In this document: positions 10,027 through 26,279 of the stretch, piece by piece | Position numbering within the stretch: position 1 is the first letter of the stretch | Layout: the number at the start of each line of letters is the position of its first letter | Assembly: GCA_015501595.1 (NCBI GenBank) | Contig: JADNRX010000002.1 | Coordinates: 434,001 to 498,000, forward strand | From: Hymenopellis radicata | Lineage: Eukaryota; Basidiomycota; Agaricomycetes; Agaricales; Physalacriaceae | DNA: 64,000 nt | Reading direction: 5' to 3' | Made by a program: the position numbers and the translations under genes | The notes under the pieces: model-generated | The model's input: the letters and a program-made list of their open reading frames with translations, nothing else | What the model was told of the DNA's origin: nothing | Database searches by the model: none

Positions 10027-13000
10027 ATGAACAGCAACGGTCGCATTGGGAAAGCTCCTGGAATATTCATTGACACCAATGTCGCCCAGGAGAAGGGATT
10101 TCTCGATCCGTTCAACCCAAATCCAGGACCCTCACCAACCAGCCCGAGCGCACCGTCACTTCCTTCTCTGCGCATCTCGTCATCCGGTAGCGACCCGCCG
10201 CTTACCCCAATACATCCCGTTTTCTCGCAAAAGAGCAGCAACCGAAGCAATGAGTCGCGGAAGCTCCTCGCCCATGTCCTTGGCCAGTTGTCGAGTCGTG
10301 TCATGCCCCCGACAGTCTACGATGTGGTTGGGACCACTACCGACACCGGAGGCACCAGTACTTTTGCGACGCTCGCAGGAACAGTCAAGTCTGTGAAGGA
10401 GGTCGTGAAGATTGGGAATGGTAAACCGGCAAACCGAATCGTTGTAGATGATGAGGAAGAAGTGGAGGTCGACGGCGACTTCTCGACGAATGCGACCTTT
10501 GAGCTGATGTCACAGCTCAAAGACGTGCTCATGATTTCTGTTAGCCAAGGATGGCAGATATTTGACGATGGGTACGTTCCCTGACATACTATGGGCATGC
10601 AGTTTCCTAACTTTGCTCAGAACTGAAGAGGTTGAACGACCAGAACGGCGTAGCGGGAAAAGTTCATCTCCGTTCCGTCGCTCTCTGTATCCGTCCGGCA
10701 AGCGTTCAAGGTCGCCTTCACCAGCCTTCGGAGAACGCGTCAAGTCAACCGAACTCCTGTCTCGCTGCATCGTCGTCCTCTCATCCGTTGTATCGGAAGA
10801 TTGTCGCTTCAAAATCACTTCTCCGAGACCCACCCGACCCCCGAATGCATTGCAGTCTCTTACTCTGAAAGTTGCCCAGTTTCTCCTCCATGTTCATCGA
10901 AACAATCCCAAGATTGTGGCCCAGATTGCTTTCGCGCTCCTTCCTGCGTTCTTCACGTTCCCCGTAGAAATGCACGCGCGCCTTTTAGCCTTCTACGAGG
11001 AATGTATTCTGCGCGGTATTCTCGAAAGCTTGCGCCAGATGCAAGGCGTAGAGAATCATTTTGCTGATGTGTCGGCAGGTAAATCATATCTTGACGCTTG
11101 AGAACTTTGTCAATAACGATCTTTTTCAGCCATGGATAATCAACAATACAACAACTTCGAAGAACCCATGGTGTCTATTCGAGTTGACGGGGTTGAGGAC
11201 GACGAAGCTGCTCTCTCCAAGTCTGAATGGACCCCTTGGGTTGATTCGGTGATTGGAATTCTGTCAACCAACGCTCCGCTACAAGGGCCCTCGGTGTACT
11301 TCCTCGCTTCATTGATCCCCCCTCTCTTCGCTGCCATTTTCGACAACATCGATTTTGGAATGACATCCAAGTCGGGTCTCGATGTCCTACATAGGCTACA
11401 TCGCCTTCTCGACCTTGTAGTGACAGCCAAGGTTGACGCGTACCTCGATATCCTCGAGGTCATCGCCTACCACACACCCAAAGCCAGATATTTGGCTGCC
11501 AGTCTGCTTGTGGCTGTGTGGCCTAAAGCGGTCGGACATGTAACTATCAGTCGCGCGCTCACCTATTCTGCATATCTCTCCAATTCTCCTGCCATGAAGG
11601 ATGTACTACAGGATCATCCCCACGACCATCAGTTTGTTCCGTGGTGCTTTATTTCGACGCGCCACATTCCAGTCCACGAATGTCGATCTTGCGATAAGAC
11701 CCTGGACGGATTCGGTCTTCGCTGTCCGTTTTGTTTCTGCTCTGTACATTTCGATTGCTATGATGTGCCCGCAGGCTGCCATCTAGCTAAATATTCGATG
11801 ACTCATGACGCCAACGTCCAAAAGGTCGCGCTGTACAGATTCTCGGATGTGTTGGCGAGTCGACGAGACAATGGACCATTGACTCTCTATGTTGGCGGCC
11901 ACACTTTCCGCGCTGTCAATATCTTCTCTCTCTGTTTGTGCACGGTCTGTCGCGGGCCGTTGTGGGGCTGTCATTCTCAGGGTCTGAGATGCATGTCTTG
12001 CTTGCAGTTTGTGCATAGTGGGTGCGCAACAGATCAGGTTCACTCCTGCCGATCGTTCGAATACGACTCCAGCCATATGTCCATAGAGTGGAAGACATTA
12101 CGCCACAGTGCCACCGAGTTCTATGGCGACATCCTGCAGCTTACGAGGGAGGACCTTTTACGGAAAAGCTACGAAGAGATTTCCGTCATCAAGTCCATGC
12201 TCTGGATACAACTGCAGCTGTTAACCAACGGCGTTGCTTTAGGATCCCTTGTCCTCATGCAAAAGGGAAGAAGCTCGTCGAGTATGACCGTACCTGAGTT
12301 CGAGCTTCACCAGGTACTGGGATTATGCGAAGGAATTCTCAAATTGGAATCTATCTCGATCTCTGAAGCCTTGAACGAGTATTTACTGGGTGCTCGTATA
12401 TCACGATCGAAGCATGAGATGCTGTTCGACTGGACGAATCTTGTCTATTTTGCATCGGCAATGAAGGCACCATATCATACCCAACTTGGTGGTCCCAACG
12501 GGTCAGATCTACTGATGGTTCGTCAAACAGACAGCGGGTTTGCGGATACCTCGGATGAAATGGGTCATCCATTCGAGATAGTTTCATTATCCCATCTGCG
12601 TAATGCGTTGGGATACGAATTCAATATTCGCTCAGACTCTGTGGCAACATTCTTGCTGAAGTACCTGCACCATCTTGGATTCTTTGAGCGTGCGGATAGA
12701 TCAACAGAGCTTTTCTTGGACAAGTCGACGAAGAGAATCCCTTGTGTCTTCCCGTTACCGTTGGGGTTGGACCTCTCGACTGACGTGGAAATACTATTTG
12801 CGGCCATCGAATCCTGCTTGACTGACCTTGACCTGTCGGTTAACGAAACTGGATTGCTTCTGCTCATCCGGAAGTTGCCGCCGAATAACATGGCATCGGA
12901 TTATGCACTTGCAAGACTTGTGCGCTCTCTGATTAATTGGATATTTGCTGAGGTACGGTTCTCTGTTCATCGCTTCTCTACGTTTTCGAAACTTACCCTG

Positions 13001-16000
13001 TGGTAGGACGATAACCTAGCCACCATACTTCGTGATTACGTTGCCAAACAACAGATTTTACCCGGTGTACAACAAGGTCGCGAAAGCTCTTGGCCACAGA
13101 AGAAAACGCGCGCATTGCCGACAACCTCCGTTCATAATGGAGGTGATTATGTCGCCGCGCGTCGGTCATTGCTGTCCCACTATATAGTCCCTTGGCTCCA
13201 GGCTCTTCACAATGAAGACTTCAACGCGTACACGAATCTGTTGTTTGAGCTCTGTCTCGACTTGTCTCAAGCGCCTGCCTCGTCCGGAGACGTCATGGAT
13301 CCAGCTCCCAGAGCTTCCTCAATCGGAGAACCTAGTGACGGGAGTTACTTAGATAAGCTCTTGCGGCTTCTTACACGACTTGCCCAACATGGCGTCGTAT
13401 TCGCGGTACTAGACGATCTCTTTGCACGGTGGTTGGAAGCTGTGGCGTCATTACCGAATTTCAACGGAGTAAGTTGCACGCGCATGTAGTTGATACTCAA
13501 CTGACTATCCACACAGCCCGTCCCGTCTCTTGTCCGTCTGTTTCCTCGTGATGCCCTGGATGCTTCTTATCGCGCTAGCACTATCGACGGCTCATCAGGA
13601 ATCGATGTTGGAAGTATCGATCTTTGGCGTCCAGTCATCAACGCTGCCACGCAGAATAAGGATGGCCTGTTACGCGGCTTGCATTGGCTGTATGTTTTCG
13701 CTCGGTCCGGTGTAGAAGTATCTATCCAGACTTATACACACTTCAACAACGCCATGAGCAAGTTTTCCAGCAACATGGCGGGGTCTCTGCTCTTTGTCAA
13801 AGCCATTATGTCGACTACATGGATCAGGCCTACTGCTCGGAATGACTTGCAAGACATGTTTGCTACTCTACACAAACGACATCTTCCTGAGATCCTCGAA
13901 GACGTCAAGGGTGGTTCGTGCTCCTCAGAGGTGTATGTTAGTTTCATCAACGACAGATCTTTTATTGATTAATATCTCAGCCTAGACTTTATTCGATTGA
14001 CCTTGGGAACGTGCTTAATCCTCTACGGTTGCGACAGAGCTAAGATCCAGGATCTACATCTGATCACGAAGGATGATATCCAAGACCTACTTTCTCGGTA
14101 CGCTGCTCAGCTTCATTCAGTATGAAACTGATACGTCAATCGTAGGAGAAAGTTGACAACTAGGAATTCTATCGTTGCAGACCCAATCATTATCCCGACC
14201 ACACTTATGGAGATATTGAGTTCATATCTAGACGCTAACATCGTCGATATTTCCTGCATCGTCGCACAGTTCGTGCACATGTTCATCACGGAATCGCCGT
14301 ATCTTGAGGCTCATGAAATCGACAATTTCATTCTGAGGAACGGTGTCATGCTCTCAAAATGGTAGGCTTGTTCACTTCACTTCGGGACCTTCGTTGACTT
14401 TTCCAGCGCTTGGGAAGTATATGGCATACAAAGAGATGAAGTTTCCCAGCTCAGAGCATCATTCTTGTTACGGACGATCGTTGTTGACGACCAACCCTTT
14501 CGTGCCATTCTCAAACGTCAGTTCCGTCCTGGAGGGGTCTGGCAATTACGGTATTTTCTCCGTCTATGTAGCCTGCACCTTACCTGACATTTGGAGGTAG
14601 ACTGGAAAGCGTTGCTCGTCTATTTCGAATAATTTTGGATGCAACGAGCCCATACTTCGCTGTAGAAGATAGATTGTGGCAATCCAGCGTCAGTGAAATC
14701 TTCAAGTATTTCTTCGTGGCGTTGTGGGATGAGCAGGTAGGCTTTCCTCTTGACGTCTAATAGTGCTTTTAAATACCATAATAGGAAGAAATTCGCTTAA
14801 CTGCGGAGACTTTAGCCGCCACCATGCTTCCAGTTCACTTCAAGGTACTCTCGTCATGTTGGACCGAAGTTCTGTCGAAGTCGCCTGTACATGAGCGCGC
14901 CAATCTCGTTTCATTCCTGATACAACTACGTCCGCATTTTCCATCCTGGCAAGGTGCGTCGTACTTTATTCGTGCCGAATTTCTGCTCATGGACAAGCAG
15001 TGCTATCATGGGATGCCGTTATTGAGACACTCCGTGAAGACCAGTACGACGAAACGAACGATCAAGACGGGCCAGCTTCGGCGTACTTGGTAGGTGTGAC
15101 GTTTTCTCTTGGCGGTATGCTGAAATCTCCTTGCAGTCAATGTATGGACTTTCATCGGACGACGTCGCGGCTAGTGGCAAACCAATCGGGACGTCAGACG
15201 CCTCTCTACTTCGTGTGAGCACTGCGTTCGACAGTACTCCTTACGCAACTAATATTTCGTTAGGTTTCCCTTCTCATCTTGAGCTTGAACATGATCGCTG
15301 ACGGGGTCCCGATCGGCTACAACAACCTTCTTCACTTGAAGCATCACCTTATCCGAACCTTGGGCTTCTCTAACGTGAATATTAGACCTACCACCCTAAA
15401 TGGGCTGACATTCGACATCACATTTGACGACACGAAGGAAGTTCCAGAGCTAGCTTTTCCGTGTATCCATGAGCTTACTCGACTGCTTGACGCCCCGTAC
15501 ACTATCGACCCGTCTCCTTACACGTTTGTTCGTGAAGAGGGCACTCCACTGTTAATTGGAGGACCGATGGTAGAGGTAGCTCTGCGCCTCTTCACGAGCA
15601 TTGAGGATATCACCTCGTTACCGGTGTTGACGCTAAAGAGTATGCTCGAAGGATTAGGCATCATGATCTACAAGCAGGACGTTGAAAAGAAGATGCATCT
15701 GAAACATCTTGCACCATATCTGAAAACGGCTACCTCGAAGGCATTGGATCTTCTGGCGCTGGACATAAATTACGAGTGCCGGCAACTTGCATTGACCGTC
15801 GTTCAAACGTTCATCAAAACATGGACCGGTCACGGCCTTCGTTCATTTGTCAAGTGAGCCGTTTCGTTCGTCGGTGTTTCGTCCACTGATGAGTTGTTGT
15901 AGCCTTGCAATTGAGCAGGTGGCCAAGCTGATAATCTCTCAGAGTCACAGCACGCAAGACGCTTTAGTAGCGCAGAGCAAGAGCTTCATTGAATCGACTC

Positions 16001-17954
16001 TTTCTCAGTGCGTTCTTCTTAGCTTCCGAGATTGGCATGCTCATTTGCTATGTGCAGGTATTCTAATAATGCCACTCTGATAGTCCTTTTGCGCGTACGT
16101 ACTCATCCTCTCCTGGATCTCCTTTGTCTGATTGCACTATAGCGGCCTATAGACCGCGAGGTTTTCGTTGTGTTACGACAGGTGATTGACAACAATGCGA
16201 AGACTTCGCCGCAACCCGGCATTGAGCCACTGCGGGAGCGACTTCTTCGTGATACTCTACCGAGAGCTGTGGACACAAACCAGGCTGATTTTCAAACCAT
16301 GCTCAACAATCTCTTAACGTACGTTGAGGTCGTCTACCATCAAGGCTATTCGGCGGAGATGATGATGTGTAAGGGCTTCCGCTTTCTGCTTTATCTTGCT
16401 GAATGTTCCTTCAGTCGTTGGTCAACAGCTAACCCAGCTGGCTCGCAAAAGTGCAGAGTTTTCGCCGCATGCTGTGAATCCCTCGCCTTTGCTGTCGATT
16501 GCTACCATCCTTATCCAACACAACAAGGCATTGAGCAGAGTAAGTTATTTAGTCTGATCTCTTTTCCATTACTCAAGTTCATGACAGGATATGTTAACCT
16601 ACACTGACGCCGTCTTGCGTATTATCCTGAATAGGCTGGAGGTAGATACGGCGAGCCTTTCCAGACTCATACAAGTAACGTCAACCTTGTATCGGAGAAC
16701 GCAATCCTCCGACGCTAATGCGCCTGCCAACGCTATCCTTGCAGTCATCTTTGAATTGCTGGGGGACGGACTTCGCATGAAAGCTCGTGTACTTCCGTCC
16801 ACTATAAAGGCCATGTTCGAAGTGAGCTCAATAGTCCTGTCCACGTCTCTTTGCTAAACTGAGGCTAGGCGCTAATGAACACTGAAATCGCTGGGCACGC
16901 AACGCCAGCAACATTGTATCAAAAGGAGTATCCAAATCTCGCAGATAATGGATTTACCTACATTCAAAATTCCGTCTGGACGGATACGAACTCTGACAGT
17001 GATTTTTCGGCGTCGCTCATGATCGCCAACTTCATCCTTCAGGCGGCTAGCCACGACCCGAGCATCATGAGCAGGATAGTGGAACAGACATTAGATGTGA
17101 GTTGCTATACCGCGATTGTTGTTGTCGGATAACTTATGAAGGCAGAGGTCGTCATCATTGCGACAAAGCATGACTGTTCGAGCGTGGAACGTCCTTTTGC
17201 TAGCGGCTTTAATGGATCCGACAGAAGTCTGGATCAACTTGATGTACAGGCAGCTTCATGCGTTTTCTATAGCGCACCAAAACGCGTTAAGAGGATATCT
17301 CCAGTCTGGGACGAGTATTCCGGAGTCGGCTATTGCCGATATCGACCATGCCTATATTGCAATCAAGTTGTGGCTCATCGTGGCACAGAAACGCGCCTCA
17401 AAAGAGGACGAGGGTTCTGTCACTTCGTATGCTGTCTGGAATGAACTGTGGCCTCCATTCGAGAGCCTGGTCGATTTGTTCGAGAGGGAAGTGCAAGCTG
17501 GTCTGTCGATTGTGAGTTTTTTTTCTCGTATGAGCTGTTCTCCGACTGATGATACCTCCGCAGATGCTTGCTACAACGACGTGGTCGACAGTTGCAGAAC
17601 TCTTCATCTTTGTGCGGACGCTGCATAGCCCCATTGCAATTCAATCGATATCGCACATTGCTCTGCTTAACAGACTCATGACGTTGGGACGAGGAGAACC
17701 GAACACAAAATCGAACACAACGAACAAGGTACTTTCAGTTTTGTTATTGATGGCTAAGACTGAGGCTTGTCCAGATCTTGCGAGCACTTCGCGTACTCTC
17801 GGAACCAGCACCGGAAGTCACGCACGAAAGCCTGATAAACCAGGCCACGAAAGAGTTGATAACCGCAGAGAAGCTGAGAGTCTTGAAGTCGCGTCAAGAG
17901 GTTGGGAGGATGCCGGAACGACGGAATGCAAGAGGACCATCGACATTTGTGTAA
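10027..17954 (+). CDS. Very large HEAT/ARM-like protein with two C1-type zinc modules (possible UNC80 relative)
   Basis: One gene of roughly 7.9 kb with more than twenty short introns; the protein should exceed 2,000 residues. Checked joins include FDDG|TEEVERP, VSA|AMDNQQ, AE|DDNLATILR, NG|PVPSLVRL and SEV|LDFIRL. The N-terminal 200 residues are disordered (Pro/Ser). The middle holds a zinc module HIPVHECRSCDKTL followed by CPFCFCSVHFDCYD, then a second, C1-like: HTFRAVNIFSLCLCTVC, later GLRCMSCLQFVHSGC and VHSC. The rest is hydrophobic helical sequence suggesting HEAT/ARM repeats. The tail read in the last exon ends at 17954. I suspect kinship with UNC80-type channel-complex proteins because of size, helical build and fungal occurrence, but I cannot demonstrate it; a generic HEAT-repeat C1 protein is the safe description. 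Start 10027 is the first Met with a plausible N-terminus. Confidence 0.7.
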
Positions 17955-18015
17955 TATAGCATATAGACTGTAATTGTAAATGGACAGAGGATACTATAGG
18001 ACTGACAAACATACA

Positions 18016-18317
18016 TTAAGCTGTTCGTAGCCGTGCTTTCTGAGCGTTTTTCTTCTTTTCCTTGATGATGGTAGAACCGATGAATGATCCTATTACAGAA
18101 AGTCCGACGACGAGGATGAAAGCGGGGAGACGGACGGCCCATTCGCGGGCTGGAAAGTAGTCGTGTATCGGGCTTGAAGGTTCGCAAAAAGGCTGGCGAG
18201 GGGGCGATGTCAGAGTAATAGTATGTCGACTGGCTGTTTGCGTACGAGAAGGATGGCCCAGGCTGTATAATAAGTGAACACGAAGGCTGCTGCCAGCAGC
18301 ATGGCCCCGCCGAGCAT
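18016..18317 (-). CDS. DPM2: DPM2, dolichol-phosphate mannosyltransferase regulatory subunit
   Basis: DPM2 is a two-span ER membrane protein that stabilises the dolichol-phosphate mannose synthase. Exons 18317-18246 and 18192-18016 give 82 residues, close to the usual 84. First membrane helix: GGAMLLAAAFVFTYYTAWAI, containing the family motif FTYYTAW. The intron (53 nt) sits right after AILL, and the next exon begins PFCEPSSPIHDYFPAREWAV, matching the family LPF...H.YF pattern, then a second helix LPAFILVVGLSVIGSFIGS and a basic tail KEKKKNAQK. The start at MLGGAM is the one that reads cleanly; a few extra N-terminal residues from an upstream exon near 18380 are possible but none joined in frame. 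Divergent from TRS120, 222 bp between starts. Confidence 0.9.
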
Positions 18318-18539
18318 TTTGTCGCTGGTTCCCTGTTGAGGATTGAGCGAATGGCAGTGAGGATTCAAGGAGACTTGCCATCTTGGTTGGTGGTACGTGT
18401 TCAAGGTGTCTGTCAGTAGAGCAGTGATCGACCCTTTGCTTCTGTTCCTCACCACCGCGCGCGACGTCGACGGGCGACATACCTCTCTCATCATCGAGCG
18501 GATCGCTGTCGTGCTCGCCGACCGCAGGCATCCCGCCGC

Positions 18540-21500
18540 ATGGACACCCATGGCTTCGCATCCCTAGCCCATCTTCAAATCCTGCTCGTCCCCGTTGGCT
18601 CCATTTCCCTCTCCGTCTTTGAGAAATATGTCGCAGAAATTCGCAGCTTTGAGTCGCTGCGGCTGGGAGATATTCCGGTTGACAGCAAGAACGAGCGAGG
18701 TATGCTTCCGCGCCGTTTTAAAATTATTTGCTAACCATATTCTACCCAAGCACGGTTCATGCCCAATCCACTGTCGACCGGCCACCTGCATCTTAGTTTC
18801 CCCACCCGTCCGCCACCGACGTTACATGAATCACTGGCTTTGATTCGCCCGTCGCAGTTCCCGCTGGCAGTCATCGGGCTTGCTCTCTGTTCTCCCCCCG
18901 ATACATTGACTTCAATTCTCGCGCAATTCAACGGCGCGCTCCTAGACCTGTTCCCCGCTGGCGCGCTGTACCCCTTGGCGAGGAATTGTTTCGTGTTTGA
19001 GGACGGAGATGGCAATAACAGCTTAAATTTGAACGAAATAGTGCAAGGCTTGGTCGTAATCCCAAGCATGATGGGGAACAAGAAACTATATCTCGGTACA
19101 CTTATCGCAGACTTGTGTTCAAACGTCCTGGGCGAGTTTGGAGTCCTTGTAAGCCTCATCAACCACGATAAAACTCGTCTTAATGCATACACTAGGTGCA
19201 AACACTGGAAAGCCCTCTAGGGAACGAATATCTGAATGCTTCATTGTTCCCGAATCTCCCTCCCTTGTCAGAGCTACCCACGCCATTAGACAGCAACATG
19301 AACGGAAGTTCACTGCCGTCCTTTCCCTCTCACAACAGCGTCCCAGACATGTCTAAATCTGGTGTCGCGTTAAGCTCCGCGCCTCCCATGAAACGTCCGT
19401 CCTCGACTGGCCATCGACAATCTACCTTAGGTCCTCCGCCACCAAAGAAACGCTTCAGCAGTATTGGTGTCGCATCGTCACATGGAAGATTGTTCAAGGT
19501 TCTTGGTGACTTCTATATGATTGCTGGACGGCTTGAAGACGCCGCCATATGGTACGAATTGCGCGTTTTTCCTATCAATCGACTAAATTCTTTCTGCGTA
19601 GGTATGCAGAAGGGCTCCAGATGTTCAAAACATCTCATGACCCTGTTTGGCACGCGTCGGCTCTGGAAGGCATTGCTACTCTTTCTGTTCTCGAAGCATG
19701 GGCTACAGGGCACGGCTTGGTTCGTCCATCTACATCATACTTTATATCCCTTTGACCTTCCGCCTAGCAAACTTCCACCAGCAATGCTGCGACTCGTGAT
19801 CCTTGGGTCGATGTCTCTGACAAACTATCTCAGGCAGCAACCCTATATTTTAAGGCCCCTCCTTCAGATGCGGACCATCATTTCTCACTTTTATCATATC
19901 TTTATTGCTGTTGCGTTCTACGACATTCTTCCCTCCTTTTTTCCATCTGGTCCGCTAAGGGATGGGGCCCGTTGGCCTTTACCTCCATGCTGCAACCTGG
20001 AACAACACCCTATCTTCCTCCTACCATCACACGCGAAGATCATAACAACTGGTCCGTTTTAGAACGATTGAGCTCTTTTTCGGGAGTCTCGCGCCAATCC
20101 ATCTCGAACGTGCTTACTCAACTTCATGGACCATGGCTCTTACATTTGGGTCCTCGAGAACGTGTTTCCATCCTAGAGGCAATGGCCAGCACATATGCCT
20201 GCCTCGGCTATCGGAGGAAAGAGGCCTACATTCTCAGAGAGATCCTGGGGTGTATCCTTGACCTCATCGTATGCGGTCGTGAGGAAGATGGACGGACGAG
20301 AGTGTCTGGAGATGGATCAGCGACCCCGAGTGGCCTTCACGACGTAATGAACAACTCCGTCAACCAAGCTCAAGTCGGCATGCGGATGAACGAGAGCACA
20401 GACGGAAACAACAGTGTTCTCAATCTTCTCAACTATGTATGCAAAACACTAGGGATTGATCTTGAAGCAGTAAAGATTCTGGATGTGGGTCAGACTGCTC
20501 CGCAAACAGATGACCTCGGTCTTGACGATGATCTACGGGAACCTTTTGGATGGCCAGAACTTCAAGTAGGCGTCGTACGAGAGGCGATTGCTGTGGCAGA
20601 AGCACTCCCAGGTGGGCCTTCATTCATATCATTTCCTAGAAACCACCTCTTATGTATATGGCAGATTTCCTTTGCGTTGCTCAGTTTGCGCTATCTTCTC
20701 TGAAGACTTTACAGGACGTTTTGGCGCCTGGCGATCAGTATCACTTGTACACGACAGCAGCAAGAGCACTATTGACCGCGAGGCGTCGAGGAGAGCAGAA
20801 GACTATCGAGTTTTGGTCCAGTAATCCGCTCGTTAGCATCGTCGTGACTCCGTGAGTCATTCTTATCGTATTAGTTTGACAAGTTCCAACTACTCCTTAG
20901 TTTACCTCTAATTCGTCTTCCTAACGAAAAGCCGACATCTGCCCTTCGCCCGAAATCAACCGACCTCAACCCAATCCTCACCGGGGGAACAGACCCTTTT
21001 TTATATAACCCGCGAAGAGTGATAGGAGGAAAGGTTCCTATCTTCCACTATTCTGTCGCACCTGAACTTATTTCCTCCCTTAGAGTCAGATCATGGTGGT
21101 ACAGAACGAGACTTTGGAAGTGGTGGTTGTTCTCAAGAATCCCTACGTCTTTGATTTCGAGATAGATTCATTTACATTGAGGTAAGCCTGACGGTTATCT
21201 GAATTAACCTCATAACGACCATCAAACAGTACGACTGGTCCCGCCTTCGAGGCTTCACCGATGAAGTTCTCCATCCCTGCTCGGTCTTATCACCGCGTAG
21301 TTATATCGGGGAAGGTGACGAGCGCTGGTATTTTGATCATCCGAGGCTGTTTGGTTGAAGCTTCGGGGGGTACTCGTGAATTCCTGCTTCCGCTTTCCTC
21401 GCCTGAGGAGGAAGAGCGTCATTCCCGTCGACGGGGAGCGCTGCAATGCGAAATGGGTCGATCCAAGTATCCAGGCTTGACGGCTCTTCCCTGGGAGAAA

Positions 21501-23201
21501 TCTCAAAAGCGCCTCAGTACCGAAGCTGTGAGCAAAGCATTATTGAAGGCTCCGACGCAGTTTCTAGAGTGCAAGGTTGTTCCAGAACAACCGCTTCTGA
21601 GGATTCGAAGAACCTCTGTCACCCACGGTGCGTTGATGCTTTATGACGGCGAGCGGTACGTTTCAATTTATCCCCTAATAGTGACTTGAACTTTTCTGAC
21701 GTGTTTGTAGCTCTGTGATCCGGATAACGGTCGAGAATGTATCGTCAATGACGATTGACTTTGTAAGGCTGGTATTCGACGACTCGACGATCCAACCCGC
21801 ACAGCAGACTCTGCTGGAGGGTTCCATATCCACCTTCGACACATATGAAACGGAGTATGACCTTATACATCGACCTCTCTTTTCGTGGAACCAGAACGAG
21901 GTGCATCCAATAGCGCCGGGTGAACGGTTGACTCTCAATGTGCAGTGTCAAGGCAAAGTAGGCTGGTACGTTCAAAGAAAATCAGCTGGCGTGTAAAGCA
22001 GTGACCGACATTTTCCTTTCTAGCACGAATGGGACGATATATGCGACGTATGCATGTGTCGATCGAGGATTGCAAGTACCCCCGGATGTCTTCCATACGA
22101 GGCAGCTGTCGTATCCTCTCATGGTGACAGTGTATCGTATGCTTGAATGCCAGTCAATGGATGTACACCCGTACCCTTCTAACGGCGCAGGATCGCCATC
22201 AATACACGATCACGCGGATTGGTGTCTGTTTTCTGTTGAGGTTCGCAACTCTTACGGGGCACCTTTCGACGTGACTATCGAGAGGACTCAAGAAGGTTAT
22301 TCTGCCTGTGTTAATTTGTGCCACGCTGTTGCTGAGCATTCAACTAGGTGAACCGCCAGCTTCGACGTCCAGTACCCTCGCGCCGGGGTCTACCTCTCGG
22401 TTGGTGTCATACGCATCCGCTTAAATGTAAAGCTAAAAAAAGTCGCTCAGGATCGTTATGGCTCTCAAGAAGTTTATTCTTTCGGACAAGCACCTTGCTC
22501 AGCCGATACCAACCTTGTCGGACAGGCAGTTTGTTGTGGCGACGACGAAACTATCTGACGAGCAAGATCAAACTCAGCGGGAGCTGTTCTGGTATCGAGA
22601 AGAGCTGTTCAAATGCCTTCATTGTCATTGGAAAGAGGTACGTAACCTCCTCGTTCGCGACGTAACCGTGGCTGAACAAATTCTCAGGCTGGCGGGACTC
22701 GATCTGGCGATCTGTCCTTGCGACAGCAAAGGATGACAATGCGGATGCTTAACGCTATTCGGACGAGTTCAGCCAAACTTGTCATGTCCTTGCTGTCAGA
22801 TACAGACGAAGAACTGAAACACGAGCATGGGCGATTTTATCCTCCGCCACATGAATTCTCGTATCTTCGGATACAGGTCATCAATCAGACACGTAAGTTT
22901 CTCTTTGACCTCACAGTCAAACATTATTGACGTGTTCGTAGCATCTCCATTAACATTACGCCTGAACGTGGAGATCGAACCTTCGGAGCATGTTCTCTAC
23001 GAAGGCATTCTCACTGGTATACCTGTTGGGAGGTTACGGAGCGGAGAGACACAAGATATCTCTATCCCAATATGCTTTCTATCATTTGGCCGCTTTACTC
23101 TTTCGGCGACCGTTCTCTCTATTGGACTCGGAGACAACCTCTCGGAAGGTAGCAACCAACTGACGGCCGTTGTATTCGGGGCTAGAGGAGTTGTTTGCTG
23201 A
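18540..23201 (+). CDS. TRS120: TRS120/TRAPPC9, TRAPP II complex subunit
   Basis: Trs120 is a large subunit of TRAPP II, the Rab (Ypt31/32, Ypt1) exchange-factor complex acting at the late Golgi. The N-terminus HLQILLVPVGSISLSVFEKY, then EIRSFESLRLGDIP and the block MPNPLSTGHLHLSFPT with SILAQFNGALLDLFP, are the recognised Trs120 start. Further exons carry PPPPKKRFSSIGVASSHGRL, GDFYMIAGRLEDAAIWY and, in the C-terminal half, a run of beta-rich Ig-like segments such as PTQFLECKVVPEQPLLRI, SVIRITVENVSSMTIDFVRL and LRLNVEIEPSEHVLYEGIL, as expected. About a dozen introns interrupt it. The stop is at 23199-23201. Some internal boundaries around 19550-20060 and 20640-21260 were not resolved. Confidence 0.9.
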
Positions 23202-23466
23202 TTTATGGAATATATTCTTTCTCACATCTCTGTTCACTCTGAACCTTTTCTTAAGCAGCGCTGTTCACCTCTATTCCATTGAGTTACATAAAGACAAAGC
23301 AACCTACACACCAACACCCCACAAAGAAAACACAAGCAGGGCAAGTGAACGACAGAACGTGAGATGAACATCATAATGCAGAACAACAGCTGAGAAGTCA
23401 GTCAGAGTATGGGAAAGGAGGGGACGGAGCCACGAATGGTCCAAAACTACACACAAGTACTCAAAT

Positions 23467-25794
<2,328 letters not shown>

Positions 25795-26279
25795 GTCTTT
25801 AGATTCTTTTCGATTTGGATGGAAAATTGGTTTTTTTTCAAGAGAAATTGGGTGAGGTCGTTACTGCTTTAATGAACTTTTCTGCGACTGCGAAAACCAG
25901 TTAGCGTGGCGTGAGATGGAACGTGAAAAGAGGTGCATACACAGGAGGAGTAACAAGACAACCGCTTGTAGATAAAAAAGGTTTTTTATATTTTTTATCG
26001 GCTTTTTGGCTGCGAATGGCGGTCAGCGTGGTCTGCGACGATGAGCACAGTGGCAAGCTTACCTTTAGATGATGGTGGATGGAGAAAACCCAGTGATCCG
26101 TTTATAGAAAGTTGACATCACGAAATTCAAACTCAGCCTTACCGACCGGCGACAAAGTTTATTGTTCTTCTGTTGCTCTTAATGATCATTGTTGTAGTAC
26201 AAAGAGTCTTGTTATTGTCCGAAACGGCCAGCAATAAATTTAAGTAGAGAGAACAACAGATCCGTAATAAGCGTTCGTA
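25795..26279. other. Intergenic stretch between PAB1 and SCAMP
   Basis: Holds the PAB1 promoter and leader and the SCAMP 3' end. Long T runs just upstream of the PAB1 start (for example near 25830 and 25980 on +) are pyrimidine/purine-rich leader-type sequence. An A-rich leader is typical of PAB1 autoregulation in other eukaryotes; on the coding strand these tracts read as A-rich, which would fit but is untested. Confidence 0.4.
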
